From NCBI GenBank assembly GCA_900491605.1, contig UESW01004379.1, positions 303,437-367,436 of the forward strand: a stretch of 64,000 bases of DNA, written 5' to 3'. The notes under the pieces were generated by a model. The model worked only from the letters and a program-made list of their open reading frames with translations, made no database searches and was not told where the DNA came from. Origin of the DNA: Calamus simplicifolius (Eukaryota; Streptophyta; Magnoliopsida; Arecales; Arecaceae). Positions 1 to 12,458 of the stretch are shown piece by piece. Position 1 is the first letter of the stretch, and each line of letters opens with the position of its first letter. The position numbers were made by a program, and so were the translations under genes.

Positions 1-3000
1 AGATGGTTATATCAGGTCAGGTTCAAGATATATAGTATGAATATATAAAGCTTCAATTTCAGAGCTTGCTACTTAAACAATTATTGTGTGTAATGTGACA
101 CTATGCAAGCTGACTAGAACAATATTGAAAATTGAATGCTTTGTTAATTGGATTTTTTTTCTCAATAAATATATATATTTAGGGAACTGAAGGTATGGCA
201 ATTTTTTTTTTTTTTGTGAGCTTCCAAGTAAGCAAGGCTCTTTGAGATTTGGCTGAATTTGTGTTGCCATGAAAACCTGGTTTAGATACTATTTTTCCAG
301 AGCTTTACTTGAAGTTGAAGATTTTGCTATATAAAGGTTTCACTAGATCAACTTGCTTTTATTGTTTTATAGTCTAATAACACCATGTCAAGGTTTCTTT
401 TGAGACATTTTGTGGGACTAAGTTAAAAAATCATTTGTTGTATGGTTAAAAAAAAATGCTATCAAAGTCATCACCTCTTGTAGCCAAAAAATAAGATGCA
501 TCGTCTACCATCGTTGTGACCGTGATCCTCTGAAATCAACACTGCACTTTTGTTTACCACTAAAAGAAATTCTGTAATCTCAAGAATTGAAAAAATTAAT
601 ATATAAATATTGTAATAACTGAATTTTGCATCTAAAATCATTGGAATTGCTTGGGTGAACAATTCTTTTGTTCCTCTTTATATAATGTGTTTAGTTACCT
701 CTTGCAAATTCATATCCCTTCATGCTCATATGAAAGTGAGTCTCGGTAGAGGAAGATTAATATGAGAAATTTCCATAATATTTGACCATGAGGCATCATG
801 TAATGTCAAAAAAAGAAAACTATCCATGTTGTTTTCTTTGTGAAATTGAAGAGCTCAAGAAACCATGATAGAAAAAGTGATCAAAAGCTGGGATATTCTT
901 CTAAACTCCATAAAGTTTGGGTGGGTGAGATCTTAGTAGGGGTGGCAAAAATCTAATCAGCACCTGGCAACCTGCATAAATCCACCACAATAATGGATCG
1001 GGTGGGCTTTTTCTAAAGCTGGGTTGGTTCAGGTCAATTTGAAACCAACCAATTATAGATGGGCGGTTTTGAGTTTAGTCTCTTGGCTTGATGGTCACCT
1101 AATTTGGTCTGCCAAGGATCAACTAGCTCCAAGATCCAACATGACTGATAGTTCTCTAATTTTTTTTTTCCATATGGTTTGATTCACTAAAAAAATGTTA
1201 TCTAAAGTGGTGGAGAGGATGGGCCATGAAACTTTGGGGTGTGGCTTTCATGTTAACTATTTTTATCCTTAATTAGTTTCTGACTGTTATATATCCGAAA
1301 TTCCTAAGTCTGTTGTAATTATGATGATATATTTAAAGTTATTTTTGATTTAATTGTATGTATTTTGGCTGTCATGTTTTTCCTTACTCTTTAGTTTATA
1401 TATGGTTGATGAGTGAAAACTTAAAAAGACTGGTGGTTGGGAATGGGTTTACGTAAAATAAATGCATTGGGTACAGGTTTACATTTTCCAACTGAAGAGG
1501 TTGTGTATGGATTGGAGTTATTTGATCCAACCTGTCCTAATCCAACTCATATCCACTCCTAGATTTAAGTTAAAATTAACTCATCACTAAGCATCTACTT
1601 CTATTTACCATGCTTGAGTGTTCATCTGTTCTTTGTATTTTAGAGATGTTAAGGCTGATCTTAAATAGATAATGGTTGATTGTGAGCTAATGGCTCAGAT
1701 AGATACCATGCTGTTACGAGTACCAAGATGATTCCTATCATGAAAGACTAGTTCAGTGGCATATTTTCATGCAACCTGACGTTGTGTTTTTCAGATTTTG
1801 TCAAACTTTTAAGTGGTGTTGAAATTGGTGCTATTTTAATCCAGGTGATAGTTGATCACCTGTGGTGTGAAGTTCTGATGGTTGACTTCTTTTCACCAAA
1901 GGTTCAATATGAAAACTACTCTGTACCAAACGTCACAGAAAGCATGGAAGCAAGTTTCTTTGCGTGGTCATTGCAATATTAGAAATTATGAAAAAGTGAA
2001 TGTGAGATGTTGTTTTGAAGGTTATCAGACTGGCAGAAATGTTTCATGTATTATGTGTTATTTGCATGCTTGTTTACCAAGAGAGATTCTGTAGCATATA
2101 GCACTGAGAAATTCAATAATACCAAGTGGTGCTCTTTTACTTATGTTGCAAGGTCTTTTTGCAGACACAGTCTTGTTAATCAGTCATTTTACAATCATTT
2201 TCAACCAAGAGGCACTATGATGTATTGGTTTCAAAATTTGTTGAGTGTTCAAGTGCTAACAAAAGTGCTTACCGGTCACACTTGAATTATATTCAAGCAT
2301 CACGAGCCAATGTGACTGATACCCCGGTCATAAAGCTCAATTTTATTGACTGTCTATGGCAGTTGCTAATGTTAAGAGATACAGACTTTTTAAAATTTTA
2401 AACCAGCAATTGTTGAATTGCCCAGCAGATATCATCACATATTTGCGGTCTCCTTCATTGCATTTCAAAGATTTAGATAGTATTTAATGGGAATTATGTG
2501 AGGATCAGCTTGTTAGATTGGAAGGGATGCAATAATTGCATTAATTGAGAAGAAATTTTTTTGATCATTTTTATAGCTTGGTGCTTCGTGGTTATTTTCT
2601 AAGCATGGTAATGGTTCGTGATCATAACCTTAATATGTGCACATGCTTTCTCATGCCCATGATATGAGACTAGGGATTTTAAGCACAAATATTTATTCTA
2701 ATGTTTCCAAAGGCATGTGGAGCTTCTGAATGCAGAGAATTTTTCAAACATGGCACTCATCATTCAATATGTTAAGGCATCAAAGATGAATTAAATGTTG
2801 ATTCTCTTTGGTCAAATTGTATGGTTGTATGGATTTTGTTCCATTATCCATTGCCTTAGAGGATTGAAAAGGGTGCTAATTTCAAAGGGAATTTGGTAAA
2901 GATAGAAGCATTGTTTTTTTTTTTTGTGTCAAAAAACAAAATAAAACTGTCATATTTCGTTCTTCAATGATTCTAGAATCCCTCTGTCGTAGCTTATTCT

Positions 3001-3490
3001 AGCTGAATCAGTGACCGTGTTTCATCTCAGGGCCCCTCTAGTGCTTGAGCATGTGCTTGCACAGGTGCATGTGTCTGTTTCGAAATCCTAGAATGCCATG
3101 TTATAGTTGTACATTTAGGGTGGCTAACTCTTGTCTATCCTTTGTCACACTTTGACTTACGAGAGGTTTTGTTCGACCTCCATTACCAAACAAGATATAA
3201 ATTAATCATTCTTCTCATCAACTAGGGCAATACTATGTGCTCAAAACAATGTAATATTCAACAAAAACAAGCAATATGGTGGTGGCTTTTAGATTTATTC
3301 CTTTACCTTTTGTTCTTTCATCCAATCTAAATCTTAACCAAGGTCCGCTGAGTTGTATTGATAGCTTGTGCCAGCTAACGATAGGTTCGATGCTGAATTG
3401 TGGCAAGTTGGCACTATAGAATAGAGAGAGGAGGAGAGAGAAAAAGGAAAAATTTGACCGAGACCTATAGAGGAGGAGAGAAAGGGGGAG
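1..3490. other. AT-rich sequence, probably intron of the SPA-like gene
   Basis: No convincing coding exon, RNA gene or complete transposon is visible on either strand. The small open frames are short and have no recognisable motif. Because the next exon downstream starts in the middle of a SPA protein, this stretch is most simply part of the long intron between the kinase-like exon, outside the window, and the coiled-coil exon. Degenerate repeat-like sequence occurs around 940-1560. The interval ends in a purine-rich run just before the TRIM-like element. Confidence 0.55.
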
Positions 3491-3931
3491 TGTAACGACC
3501 TAAGCCCCGGGCCCGCAGCACCCACAGACTCGCTCCGTTACAAGAAAGCAAAACGGACAAGGCCCACACCAACTTGGGCCACCATAGCCCAAAAGGGATC
3601 CAATAACTCCCAATTTTTTGATGTGGGATTATTGGGAGGGGCATCACAATCTACCCTCCTTATAGGGCGACGTCCTCGTCGCCAGGAGCAACCATCCCTA
3701 TGTGGCACTTAGATCTGCACTTCCGGTTGGTGCATGGCTCTTACCATATTGTAACGACCTGAGCCCCGGGCCCATTTCGTTACAAGAAAGCAAGACGGAC
3801 AAGGTTCATACCAACTTGGGCCACCACAGCCCAGAAGGGATCCAATTGGTGCCTTGTTCTTGCTTTACTACATATAAACCACTCAACCAACTCCCAATTT
3901 TCCGATATGGTCTATTGGGAGGGGCATCACA
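3491..3931 (-). mobile_element. TRIM-like miniature LTR retrotransposon
   Basis: Two direct repeats, 3491-3648 and 3750-3931, both begin TGTAACGACCT on the + strand and end GGGGCATCACA. On the minus strand each is therefore an LTR of the form TGTGATGCCCC...GTTACA. The flanks share GGAG (3487-3490 and 3932-3935), consistent with a short target duplication. Only about 101 bp lies between the repeats. Read on the minus strand, it carries TGGTAAGAGCC (3746 to 3736) two or three bases after the 5' LTR, resembling the initiator-Met tRNA primer site TGGTATCAGAGCC, and a purine tract AAGGAGGGTAGAT (3661 to 3649) immediately before the 3' LTR. No protein is encoded. Size and layout match terminal-repeat retrotransposons in miniature. 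A deletion derivative of a larger LTR element is the alternative. Confidence 0.7.
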
Positions 3932-5171
3932 GGAGACATCTGGAACCAATTTCCCACCACCTAAAAAAAGGGGGGAAAAAAGAAAGAGAGAGAGGTAGGG
4001 AGGAGAAGGGAAGAGAGGGCCACTGTCGTTGGCATAAAAAAGGGAGAACAAGACGTACCTTTGAAGTCGAAAGAAGAAGAGAAAGGACCTTGAGAGAGGA
4101 GAGGGAGAGTGAGGGTTATCATAAGAGGGTTGCTGCTATCAAAGGAAAAAAGAGAGGAAGAGAGGAGTGTGAAGCCAAAGAAGAAGAGCAGAGGGAGGGA
4201 GAGCGGAAAGAGACATACCTCCGGCAACCATGGAAGGCATTAGGCGATGGCAAGGGCGTGGGAGAGGTTAGGGTTTCTTCAAAGGCAACGGAAGCCATGC
4301 AAATCGCCAAGAGCCAAAGTTATAATTTAATGACGGATCATTGTTTTTAAAAAAAACAGGTTGAACTCATCTCAAACCCATAATGGAGGGAACCATTTTA
4401 CAGCGCAGAACCCACCAGTTCTGGCCCGGTTTAGGGGAAAGGTTCGGCATGGTTCAGGAATCCTTGATCTTAACTAATTTTATAGGCTTGTTATGGTTCT
4501 TTTAGTTTGTTCTGGTGCTAGTAATGTCTCGGCATTAGCAATGCATTAACTTATAGCACTCTTTTCTTCATTTTAATTGCTACAGCAGTTGCAATTGAGA
4601 CAGCTGCTTGCTTTCTGGTACATCTTTTGTCAGCTGCAATTTAAGAACAAATGACTTATAGCTTTAAACATGCATTTCATGGGCTTGCTATTGTGTTGAG
4701 ACTTGTGAGAACTGCTTGTTGATTTAATTCATTGTGGAGCCGAAACGTTTGCAGGAAAATTCACCTTTATTTTGAAGCACAAACTTTAAGTATGTTGCAG
4801 CTCAACAATTTTATTAGAGTAATAAACCCTACCATCACCTGACATGCAATGGGTTTACTTGCCCTGATTCCTTCCGCCCATTGTGACTGAAATTGGTTGA
4901 AGGTTTACATTTTCAAAAGTGCTTCCAACGTTTTGGGAATATATAGTTCAGTAGGAGCGTACTTCACATCATTTATGTATGCTTGACATACGTTCTAGAT
5001 CTCTAGCTAGTCAGTGCACCTTTAGGCCCTTTTTTTTTTTACTTTTGTTTTTATTTTTATTTTTTTTAAAGAATGGAGTGAACATATTACGTGCACACTT
5101 TTTAAACTTTATAATCTCTGATCACCATGAGAGCGATTAAAGGTTGACTCCTGTTGTGTGACATATGGCAG
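3932..5171. other. Intron sequence with a purine-rich tract
   Basis: The first 300 bases after the TRIM-like element are strongly purine-rich (repeated GAAAG, GAGAG and GGGAG words, 3960-4220) and give long low-complexity open frames rich in Arg, Lys and Glu. I do not regard these as coding. The rest is AT-rich intron with poly-T runs. It ends in a splice acceptor, CATATGGCAG, with AG at 5170-5171 directly before the first visible SPA exon. Confidence 0.55.
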
Positions 5172-8100
5172 TGAGATATTACAAAGTGAGTTCCTAAATC
5201 AACCAAAAGATAGTTTGGAAGAGCGTGAAGCGGCAATCAAGTTGAGAGAAGAGATAGAAGATCAGGAATTACTCCTGGAATTTCTTTTGCAGTTGCAGCA
5301 AAGAAAACAAGAAGCTGCTGATAGATTGCATGATACAGTCTGCTTCCTCTCTGCTGACATCGAAGGGGTGCTAAACCAGCAGTCAATTCTCAGGCATCAA
5401 GGGGGCTCCTTTACGGAATCAGACAAAGAAGAGCATTCAGTAATAAATAAAGTGTACCAGCCTTTTCAAGATGCTGCGATGGATGAGGACTCGTCCTGCT
5501 CTGGTTCCAGAAAACGCTTCAGACCAGGAATTCAAAATTTAAATGAAGAACGGCAAGCTAATATGCTTGATGCAGCTCCCAGATCAGAAATATGCCCTCA
5601 GATTCAGGAAGATATTCTGTCAAAAAGTTCTCGGTTGATGAAGAACTTCAAAAAGTTGGAGGCAGCTTATTTCTCAACAAGATGCAGGCTGGTTAAGCCA
5701 TCAAGCAAACCCATAATTAATCCAGTTACTAGTGGTGGAAGAGGATCAGTTATTAGGACTGAAGGAAGTTCAGTTGATGATTTGGTTTCTAAAGAGGGCC
5801 GAAGTGGTGCAAGAAGGAACGAATGGATAAATCCATTTCTTGAGGGCTTATGCAAGTATCTACAATTCAGCAAATTGAAAGTTAAGGCTGAACTAAAGCA
5901 AGGAGATCTGTTAAGCTCTTCAAATTTGGTATGCTCCTTAGGTTTTGATCGGGATAGAGAATTTTTTGCAGCTGCTGGTGTAAATAGGAAGATTAAAATA
6001 TTTGAATACGATATGATTCTAAATGAAGATCGTGATATTCATTATCCTGTAGTTGAAATGGCGAGTAAGTCAAAACTAAGTTGTATTTGTTGGAATAATT
6101 ATATCAAGAACCAGATAGCTTCAAGTGACTTTGAAGGTATAGTGCAGGTAGGCTGTCTGTTATGTTTAAATTTCTTTTAATCTTTCACTAACTTTTATAT
6201 AATGCTAACTCAAAGTTGTGTTAGGTTTGGGATGTTACAAGAAGCCAAGTCTTTATGGAAATGAGGGAGCATGAGAAGCGAGTATGGACTGTGGACTTTT
6301 CACTTGCGGATCCAACAAAGTTGGCTAGTGGAAGTGATGATGGTTCAGTGAAGCTGTGGAATATCAATCAGGCAATTCTATTCTTGCACTTGGTGTATGT
6401 CAGCTTTTAACTATTTGCATCACAGTCATCAAATTGACATTACCATGGTGGCCTCATACCAGCATATCCAGTAAATTATTTCCATCTTATGATTGTTATT
6501 GCAGGTTGGAAGCATTGGCACTATCAGAACAAAGGCAAATGTGTGCTCTGTTCAGTTCCATCCCGATTCTGCATGCTTACTAGCAATTGGTTCAGCAGAT
6601 CATAGAATCTATTGCTACGACCTTCGTAATGTGAAAATACCTTTATATACATTAGTTGGTCACACAAAGACTGTGAGCTATGTGAAGTATCTAGATGCAT
6701 CAAATATTGCATCTGCTTCCACTGACAATACATTGAAGCTCTGGGATTTGTCTGCAAGTACACCAAGGATACTAGACAACCCTCTTCAGACCTACACAGG
6801 GCATACAAATATAAAGGTACACTGACCTGTTAAAGACTGAATCTTTTGTTACACTTGTCATGATAATGACCAACATGATAATAAAGCACCAGGGACAAGA
6901 ACTCAACTTAATTAAAAATAAATTATTTATTGTCTAGTATATCATAGTTCTCTGTTTTGCTAAAACTTTGACTTCTGTTGATGCAATGAGTTCCTTTTAT
7001 TTTTGTGGATCTTAGAATCATCACAAAAGGTCATTTTATTGCCTACAATTTGTTGTCTTCACTTTATAAGCACTGATAGTATGATAACCCTCTCTTTTAT
7101 CCCATTAATGGTAAATTTTGGCATTTTATGTTAGAATCCTTTGGATTTTCAAAATTGTGTTTCTTCATAATGTTGCCAACACAAGTGATCTTCATTGGTT
7201 GTGTTCTTTCATCTTGGGGCTCCAGGGGAACATTTTTCATCTTTGTGGCATCTTCCAGTTCATCCTTCATAAGTATTGTAGGCCAGATTTGCAACATCAC
7301 TTGCCTATGGAGGACTTCAGTGATGCCATCATTTGCATGTAACTGTCATGGCTGAGCACAGTCATGCACTATGATAATCATTGTTATAAAACTAACTGAT
7401 GCCAAAAAATATTGACAGATAATTTTTAATAAAAATATTGATAGGTCATAATGTATGTTAACAGCTGTTATAGTAATAGATAACAATTAATATCTGTCCT
7501 GTTACAATAGCAACTCAACTCATCTAAGCCTTTTTCCAACTACATGGGTCGGCTACATGAATCTGCTTCCTCCACTCTGCACTATTCAGAACTAAGTCGA
7601 CACTCAAAGGACGTCCTACCCTTCGCATAGTTTGATTTAATAGATTCATGTTTTAGGGGATCTGATGGAGTTTTATACTAGCTGTCAACTGCCTAACGTA
7701 ACCCTCCTCCTTTACCCAGGCTTGGGACCAGCCTTGGCGGAGTTTGTCTTATTACAATAGCGTGTACATTTATTATTTATCATTAGTATTATTAATATAA
7801 CATAATCTATCTAATGGAATATTATTATGATAATGATTGACAATGGCAATAGTAGATGAGAATTTGATTGCTCTTATATTATGTTGTTACAACAATTGTT
7901 CACATACTTAATGACTGATATTAAGTTATTAGCTATGCATATAACTAGAAACAAGGTGCCAAAATTATTATAATGGCACTTTCTAATATGACAGTCATTA
8001 TGATAAATGCAAAGCAAAGATCAGCCACTGCCGCATTCTCAACCAGGAAATGCTAATTACTTCTGAATATTGGATTGCTAGTGCAACCTTTCCCCACCAA

Positions 8101-10574
8101 ATGTCCTTCCAAGGTTGCTTTCCATTGACCATCAAACCAACTCAGCTTAACTCATCTAAGCCTTTTCCCAACTACATGGGGTCGGCTACATGAATCTGCT
8201 TCCTTCACTCAATTCTTTAGGACTAAGTCGGCATTCAAATTACAAATAATTATATCTTTTTCAATTATTTTTGTTCATGTTAGTTTAAGTTATCTCTATC
8301 TTTATTCTTACTATGGATTGTTAAAAGATCACTTTTTCTAACTAGAGCATCTAAAGGTCTTCGTTGTATATGTCCAAACCACAGTAATCGATTTTCTCTC
8401 ATTTTATCTTCAATTGGTGCTATTCCTATCATTTCTCTTATATATTTATTTCTAATTCTATCTTTTAAAGTTTTACCACATATCTATCTTAACATGTGCA
8501 TTTCTATTACACTTAATTTATTCACATGTTTCAATATTACCCAACACTCTGTTCCATATAGCATAGCTGGCTTAATAGCGGTTTTATAGAATTTTTCTTT
8601 CAATTTTAATCGGATTGACCATCAAACCCCGAAAACAAAATTTAAAAATTGTTTATATTCCGATAAGCCCTTCTAGAATTAATTGGTTGAGTAGTTTTAT
8701 AAGTGTATATAGTTGGTTAAGTTCAAGTGATCAGGAACATTCACCAAGCAACTGGTTCTCAAGTTTGTATTTTATAATCTATTGCTACCTTTTGAGACTA
8801 AACATTTTCCTTGTCATGTCACTACTATTGATATCCTTTGAGACAACGAGATTGTTCTATATGCTACTATTACTATTATCAGCACAGCTATTTTTTTTTA
8901 AATAAAAAGAACTGAAAAAACATAACCAATAACTACTACTATTATTAAAATTTGAAGGTTTTCTTCTTGTTCTTCAATATAACTTTGTTTGCTCTTGCTT
9001 GGCTTCCTTGGTTGATGCAAGAAGCTTTCATTCATCATACTTTGCTTTCTTTGCTATGTTTTTACGTTCTTTACATCAGCTAAAGGTGAACTGTACAAAA
9101 TTCTATATAATTAAAGGCATTTTTGCCTGAGTACCACCAAATTGAATGCATAGCGTTTTCTGATATTTGTTTGATTTATATAAATAATATTTTTTTCCCA
9201 ATATAACTACTTGCATACATCTTTTTTCAAATCAAACTTTTTGTTATGCAACTGGTACTTATTTATTTTCTAATAGAATTTTTGCATATCACACCCAAGA
9301 TTTTGCTAATGGTGTATTTGACATCTCTTTATCCCTAATTGCGAATTGTCCTAGATAAAGATGTATTTAGTTGTAGGAAACTTTTGTTGTTAGCCTGTCA
9401 TCTCTTTTATGAAGCATAGGCCCTGGTTAAGTTACCCAGAGATGTTAAATAAGGTTTATACCCCTAGTTATCATTCTCTACCTGGGTCCACCATGAGCAA
9501 TAAAACTTGAAAAAAAAAAAAAGGCTTGTTCAATAAAAGAAAAATGGAGTCAAACATTCTCCTACTTTAGTGTTTAGGATTCACTTGACTACACTTGACT
9601 TCCCCACCACCCCCTCCACTGCCACATGCGGTCTAACTCCTCCCACCTCCTTGGCAGGTAGAACTCCTCAACTCGATGGTCTTGTCATCGGTTATACCAC
9701 CTTATGGACTCTGCCTTCTGTTTTCTCAAGTAATAGTAATGTGAATAACATTAATGTCATGGGTGGCAATATCCAAAAGCCTGGACAAGCTCTAAGCCCT
9801 AGTAGCCCATCAGTGATGTCATAAAAGTGGTAGAGATCTCATTGATGACTTCAATCTCTGAGACTCTCTCTCCTTCCTCAATGACCCTGCCACCTCTGTC
9901 GTCCAAGTCTTTATCCCAGCCCTTCATATTTTCCCTATCAACCTTAAAGGTCGCGGTGGCTTTTCCCATCTGAATTTTTCAAGGAGTGCCAGAGCCCAAG
10001 TGACAATAGAGAAGGCATGATTTTTTAGTTGACTCCATTGGTGACAGTGGTGGGGTTGCTAATGCCTACCTCAGCTCAGAGTTGACTAGAGTAGTGTTTG
10101 TGTGATGGTCTTGCCTCTACTGCAAGAGAGGGTACCATGAGGAAAACACTAGTTGTCGATTCCTTTGCAGAGTCTCAACAGCATCATCATCATTGCCATG
10201 TTGGCCACCAACAGTGGAAAGACAGACCCCATTGTCGAGCAACAGTGCCAAGAGCTTCTTCTTAGGTGGTCCAAATCCTAGAGATTGGGTGGTTCCTCTC
10301 AGCTCATTGCCCCTACCTTCCATTACTCCCCCATTGAATCAGTGCTAACCTTGCCTTCATCCGCCAAATTCACCAACTTTCTCCTCTAGTCATAGGATGA
10401 ACGCCAAAGGTAGCTCCTTTACATGAATAAACCTCAATTCCCTCATTTTTATTATCTCAAATTGATCTAAAAGCTTAGTGTAATTGAAAGTATCATAGGG
10501 TGTCAGTGGCGGCAATAGGAATGGACCTCTCTTTGTCCACCCTAACACCTAGGAGGGGAGCATTGACAAAAATG

Positions 10575-10612
<38 letters not shown>

Positions 10613-12458
10613 AATGCTTGGAAGTGAAGGGAGAGAGGGCTAACAACTGGAACCCACTAACATGAAGAACCCCAGGACCCAACCTTTTAATAAATAATAT
10701 GAGGTGTATTTTGGTCCCTAAACCCTCAATGGTCCCCACTAATGCCAAGACTGATGGCTTCTTTGGGATCTGGTGATGGAACAAGGTCATATTGCAAATA
10801 AATATAGCTTGATACGGGTTGATTTGCAAATGAGGATAAGGGGAGGTTTAATACACAATATTGGCAAGTGTGATATACAAAAAATCCCTTTCTAACAGTG
10901 TAGCAATTATCTTGTCAGTCTCAAGAGCATCCTTCTTGCAATACATTTCTTTTCTTTCTTCAACTCATTTGATTCTTTTTGCCTGCTCCAGAATTTTGTT
11001 GGCCTATCTATTTCTGATGGATACCTTGCTACTGGCTCAGAAACTAATGAGGTATGCGTTTTCTGTCTCTATAATACTTACCTAAATTGAGAAACAAATG
11101 CTTCATGGTAATATTAGTTCTAAATAAATGCCATTCTGTGCAATATTTAGGTAATATGTTTTTGCAACTTAGTGATCCTTTATGGTATACGCGATGAATA
11201 AGATATGACTGCAACAATTAAGACAGCATCCTGCTTTATGTTCATACATATGCTTGTCATTGAATTCAATTAAAATCATCAAAAATGACTAGAAAAACTA
11301 TTCTAGGAGAAGAGGCAATTTTTGAGTTGTAAGAACTAATAAAAAAAGTGAGGGAACATATGTGTGTTTCCTGTGAAGAAACAGTATAGAAACCTACTTG
11401 AATGGCTTGGTGATCAACAAATATATGTTTCTTAAGCTCTCTCTCTCTCTAGGATGTCTGTCTTGCCCTAGTTGCTTGTCATGAGGGACCAGGCAATCCA
11501 TGCAAAATTGAAGAGGATGCTTTTTTAATAAATTTGAAGGAACAAAATAATCACTAACAAACCCACGAGCAATGTCACTCAGGTGCAACTTAGAAGCAGT
11601 AGTGGAAGGTTGCCTCTAGGCCTGAACACACTTCAAAACAATGAAATGACGTTTGTTTTAGGAAACAAACAGTTTAGCCTAATTATGGAGACAGAATATT
11701 GAAAGACCGCATGCCTGGAAGTGATTCCTTATATCTGCCATGTGAAACAGATATATTTCATGATTTTCTTATGCTATTGCATTGAAATTGCATGTTATTC
11801 AGACGTGTCTACACTCTGCTTCATGCTCCGATAACAAGGGAATTGGTGGCTTAACATTGAGAAAATATATGTCTAAACCAGAGTTAGTCAAACCATTCCA
11901 AACTGGGTGGTTCAAGGTGAACCAAACCGAATCACGACAGTTTCATATTTCAATTTAATTCGGAGTTCATACCGCCCTGAAACATCTGTACTGGCATCGT
12001 ACTGCTTTATTAAATTGTCCTGAACCGTTTGGTTCGGCCTTTTTCTGGGCACAGCATGGGTTGAGATCTCCTAGTTCATCTTACTATGCCTCGTATCAGT
12101 CTGATACTAAAATGCTACTGATTTCCATTATGATGAATCTAACTCTAGTTTTCTAGAATCATTTTGAAGAATATCAGAAACAAATTCTCAGTTCTCGCAT
12201 TTACCGTCTGCTGCCCAGCCTTTATGTTTCCTTTCCATATCGATCATTTTTTTTTTCTGTTTTTGTTAGGTTTTTGTCTATCACAAAGCCTTTCCTATGC
12301 CTGTTTTGTCGTACAAATTCAGCACAACAGATCCCATATCTGGCCAGGAGGTTGATGATGCATCACAGTTCATTTCATGTGTGTGCTGGCGTGGCCAATC
12401 TTCAACCCTGCTTGCTGCAAATTCTAGTGGGAACATCAGACTCTTGGAGATGGTATGA
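5172..12458 (+). CDS. SPA3/SPA4: SPA3/SPA4-like protein (suppressor of phytochrome A), C-terminal part, five exons
   Basis: Exons 5172-6147, 6225-6371, 6505-6816, 10992-11051 and 12270-12458 (stop TGA) join in frame. They encode 560 residues of a SPA protein, the partner of COP1 in the CUL4-DDB1 ubiquitin ligase that represses photomorphogenesis in the nucleus. Exon 1 starts mid-protein (SEILQSEF), contains a Glu/Gln/Leu-rich coiled coil (about residues 15-60) and the family block SRLMKNFKKLEAAYFSTR. The WD40 propeller starts near residue 250. Diagnostic stretches are SGSDDGSVKLWNIN, STDNTLKLWDLS, NFVGLSISDGYLATGSETNE and SSGNIRLLEMV at the C-terminus. Residues around VDDASQFIS and CWRGQSSTLL favour SPA3/SPA4 over SPA1/SPA2. 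The N-terminal kinase-like domain is absent, so its exon must lie upstream beyond a first intron of more than 5 kb. All visible exons are open with normal splice sites except the exon 2 donor, which is GC. It appears functional. Confidence 0.93.
6372..6504 (+). other. GC-AG intron with an in-frame alternative GT donor 21 bases downstream
   Basis: The family alignment expects SPA exon 2 to end at NINQ (CAG, 6369-6371) and continue with GSIGT in exon 3. At that point the donor reads CAG|GCAATT, a rare GC donor. The acceptor is TTATTGCAG ending at 6504. A conventional GT donor lies at 6393 (CTTG|GTGTAT). Using it would add exactly seven codons (AILFLHL) and keep the reading frame. Both splice forms are therefore translatable, but the longer form inserts hydrophobic residues between WD repeats. 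Confidence 0.7.
7510..7765 (-). mobile_element. RTE-type LINE, 3' end fragment
   Basis: On the minus strand this piece encodes the degraded end of a non-LTR reverse transcriptase ORF. It carries the common plant RTE ending EWRKQIHVADP followed by the 3' tail. The same ending is present in the larger fragment at 8140-8615, so the two are copies of one family. It is 5'-truncated and contains stops, so it is a dead fragment within the SPA intron. Confidence 0.7.
8140..8615 (-). mobile_element. RTE-type LINE, 3' part of the reverse transcriptase ORF
   Basis: Reading from 8615 downward on the minus strand gives AIKPAMLYGTECW, then MHMLR, RIRNKYIREMIG and LLWFGHIQRRPLDALVR, then the HVADP ending. 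These are the C-terminal conserved blocks of plant RTE-clade LINEs. Frameshifts and stops are present and the 5' end is missing. The family 3' tail (CTCATCTAAGCC and TACATGGGGTCGGCTACATG on the + strand) is shared with the fragment at 7510. Confidence 0.82.
11052..12269 (+). other. SPA intron 4
   Basis: Donor GAG|GTATGC at 11051/11052 and acceptor TTTTGTTAG ending at 12269. The contents are AT-rich with a short CT run near 11440 and a degenerate repeat-like stretch around 11880-12050. No coding sequence or complete mobile element is visible. Confidence 0.8.

Larger units (their letters stand above)
6817..10991 (+). other. 4.2-kb SPA intron 3 filled with repeat fragments
   Basis: This interval separates the exon ending in GHTNIK from the exon starting NFVGLS. 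It contains two minus-strand RTE-type LINE ends (described separately), a region of moderate complexity at 9560-10500 for which I recognise no protein, and a GA microsatellite at about 10579-10610. The donor is AAAG|GTACAC at 6816/6817 and the acceptor is CTGCTCCAG ending at 10991. Apart from the LINE pieces I see no gene in it. Confidence 0.75.

Noticed and set aside
1782..2285. Overlapping 66-79-codon frames as a possible upstream SPA exon
   Set aside because: No kinase-like motif or matching splice signals; sequence is ordinary AT-rich intron.
3907..4350. 147-codon Arg/Glu/Lys-rich frame
   Set aside because: Purine-rich low-complexity DNA next to the TRIM-like element; no family match and an opposite-strand shadow frame exists.
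10117..10323. 68-codon minus-strand frame in SPA intron 3
   Set aside because: No recognisable motif and no transcript-like structure around it.
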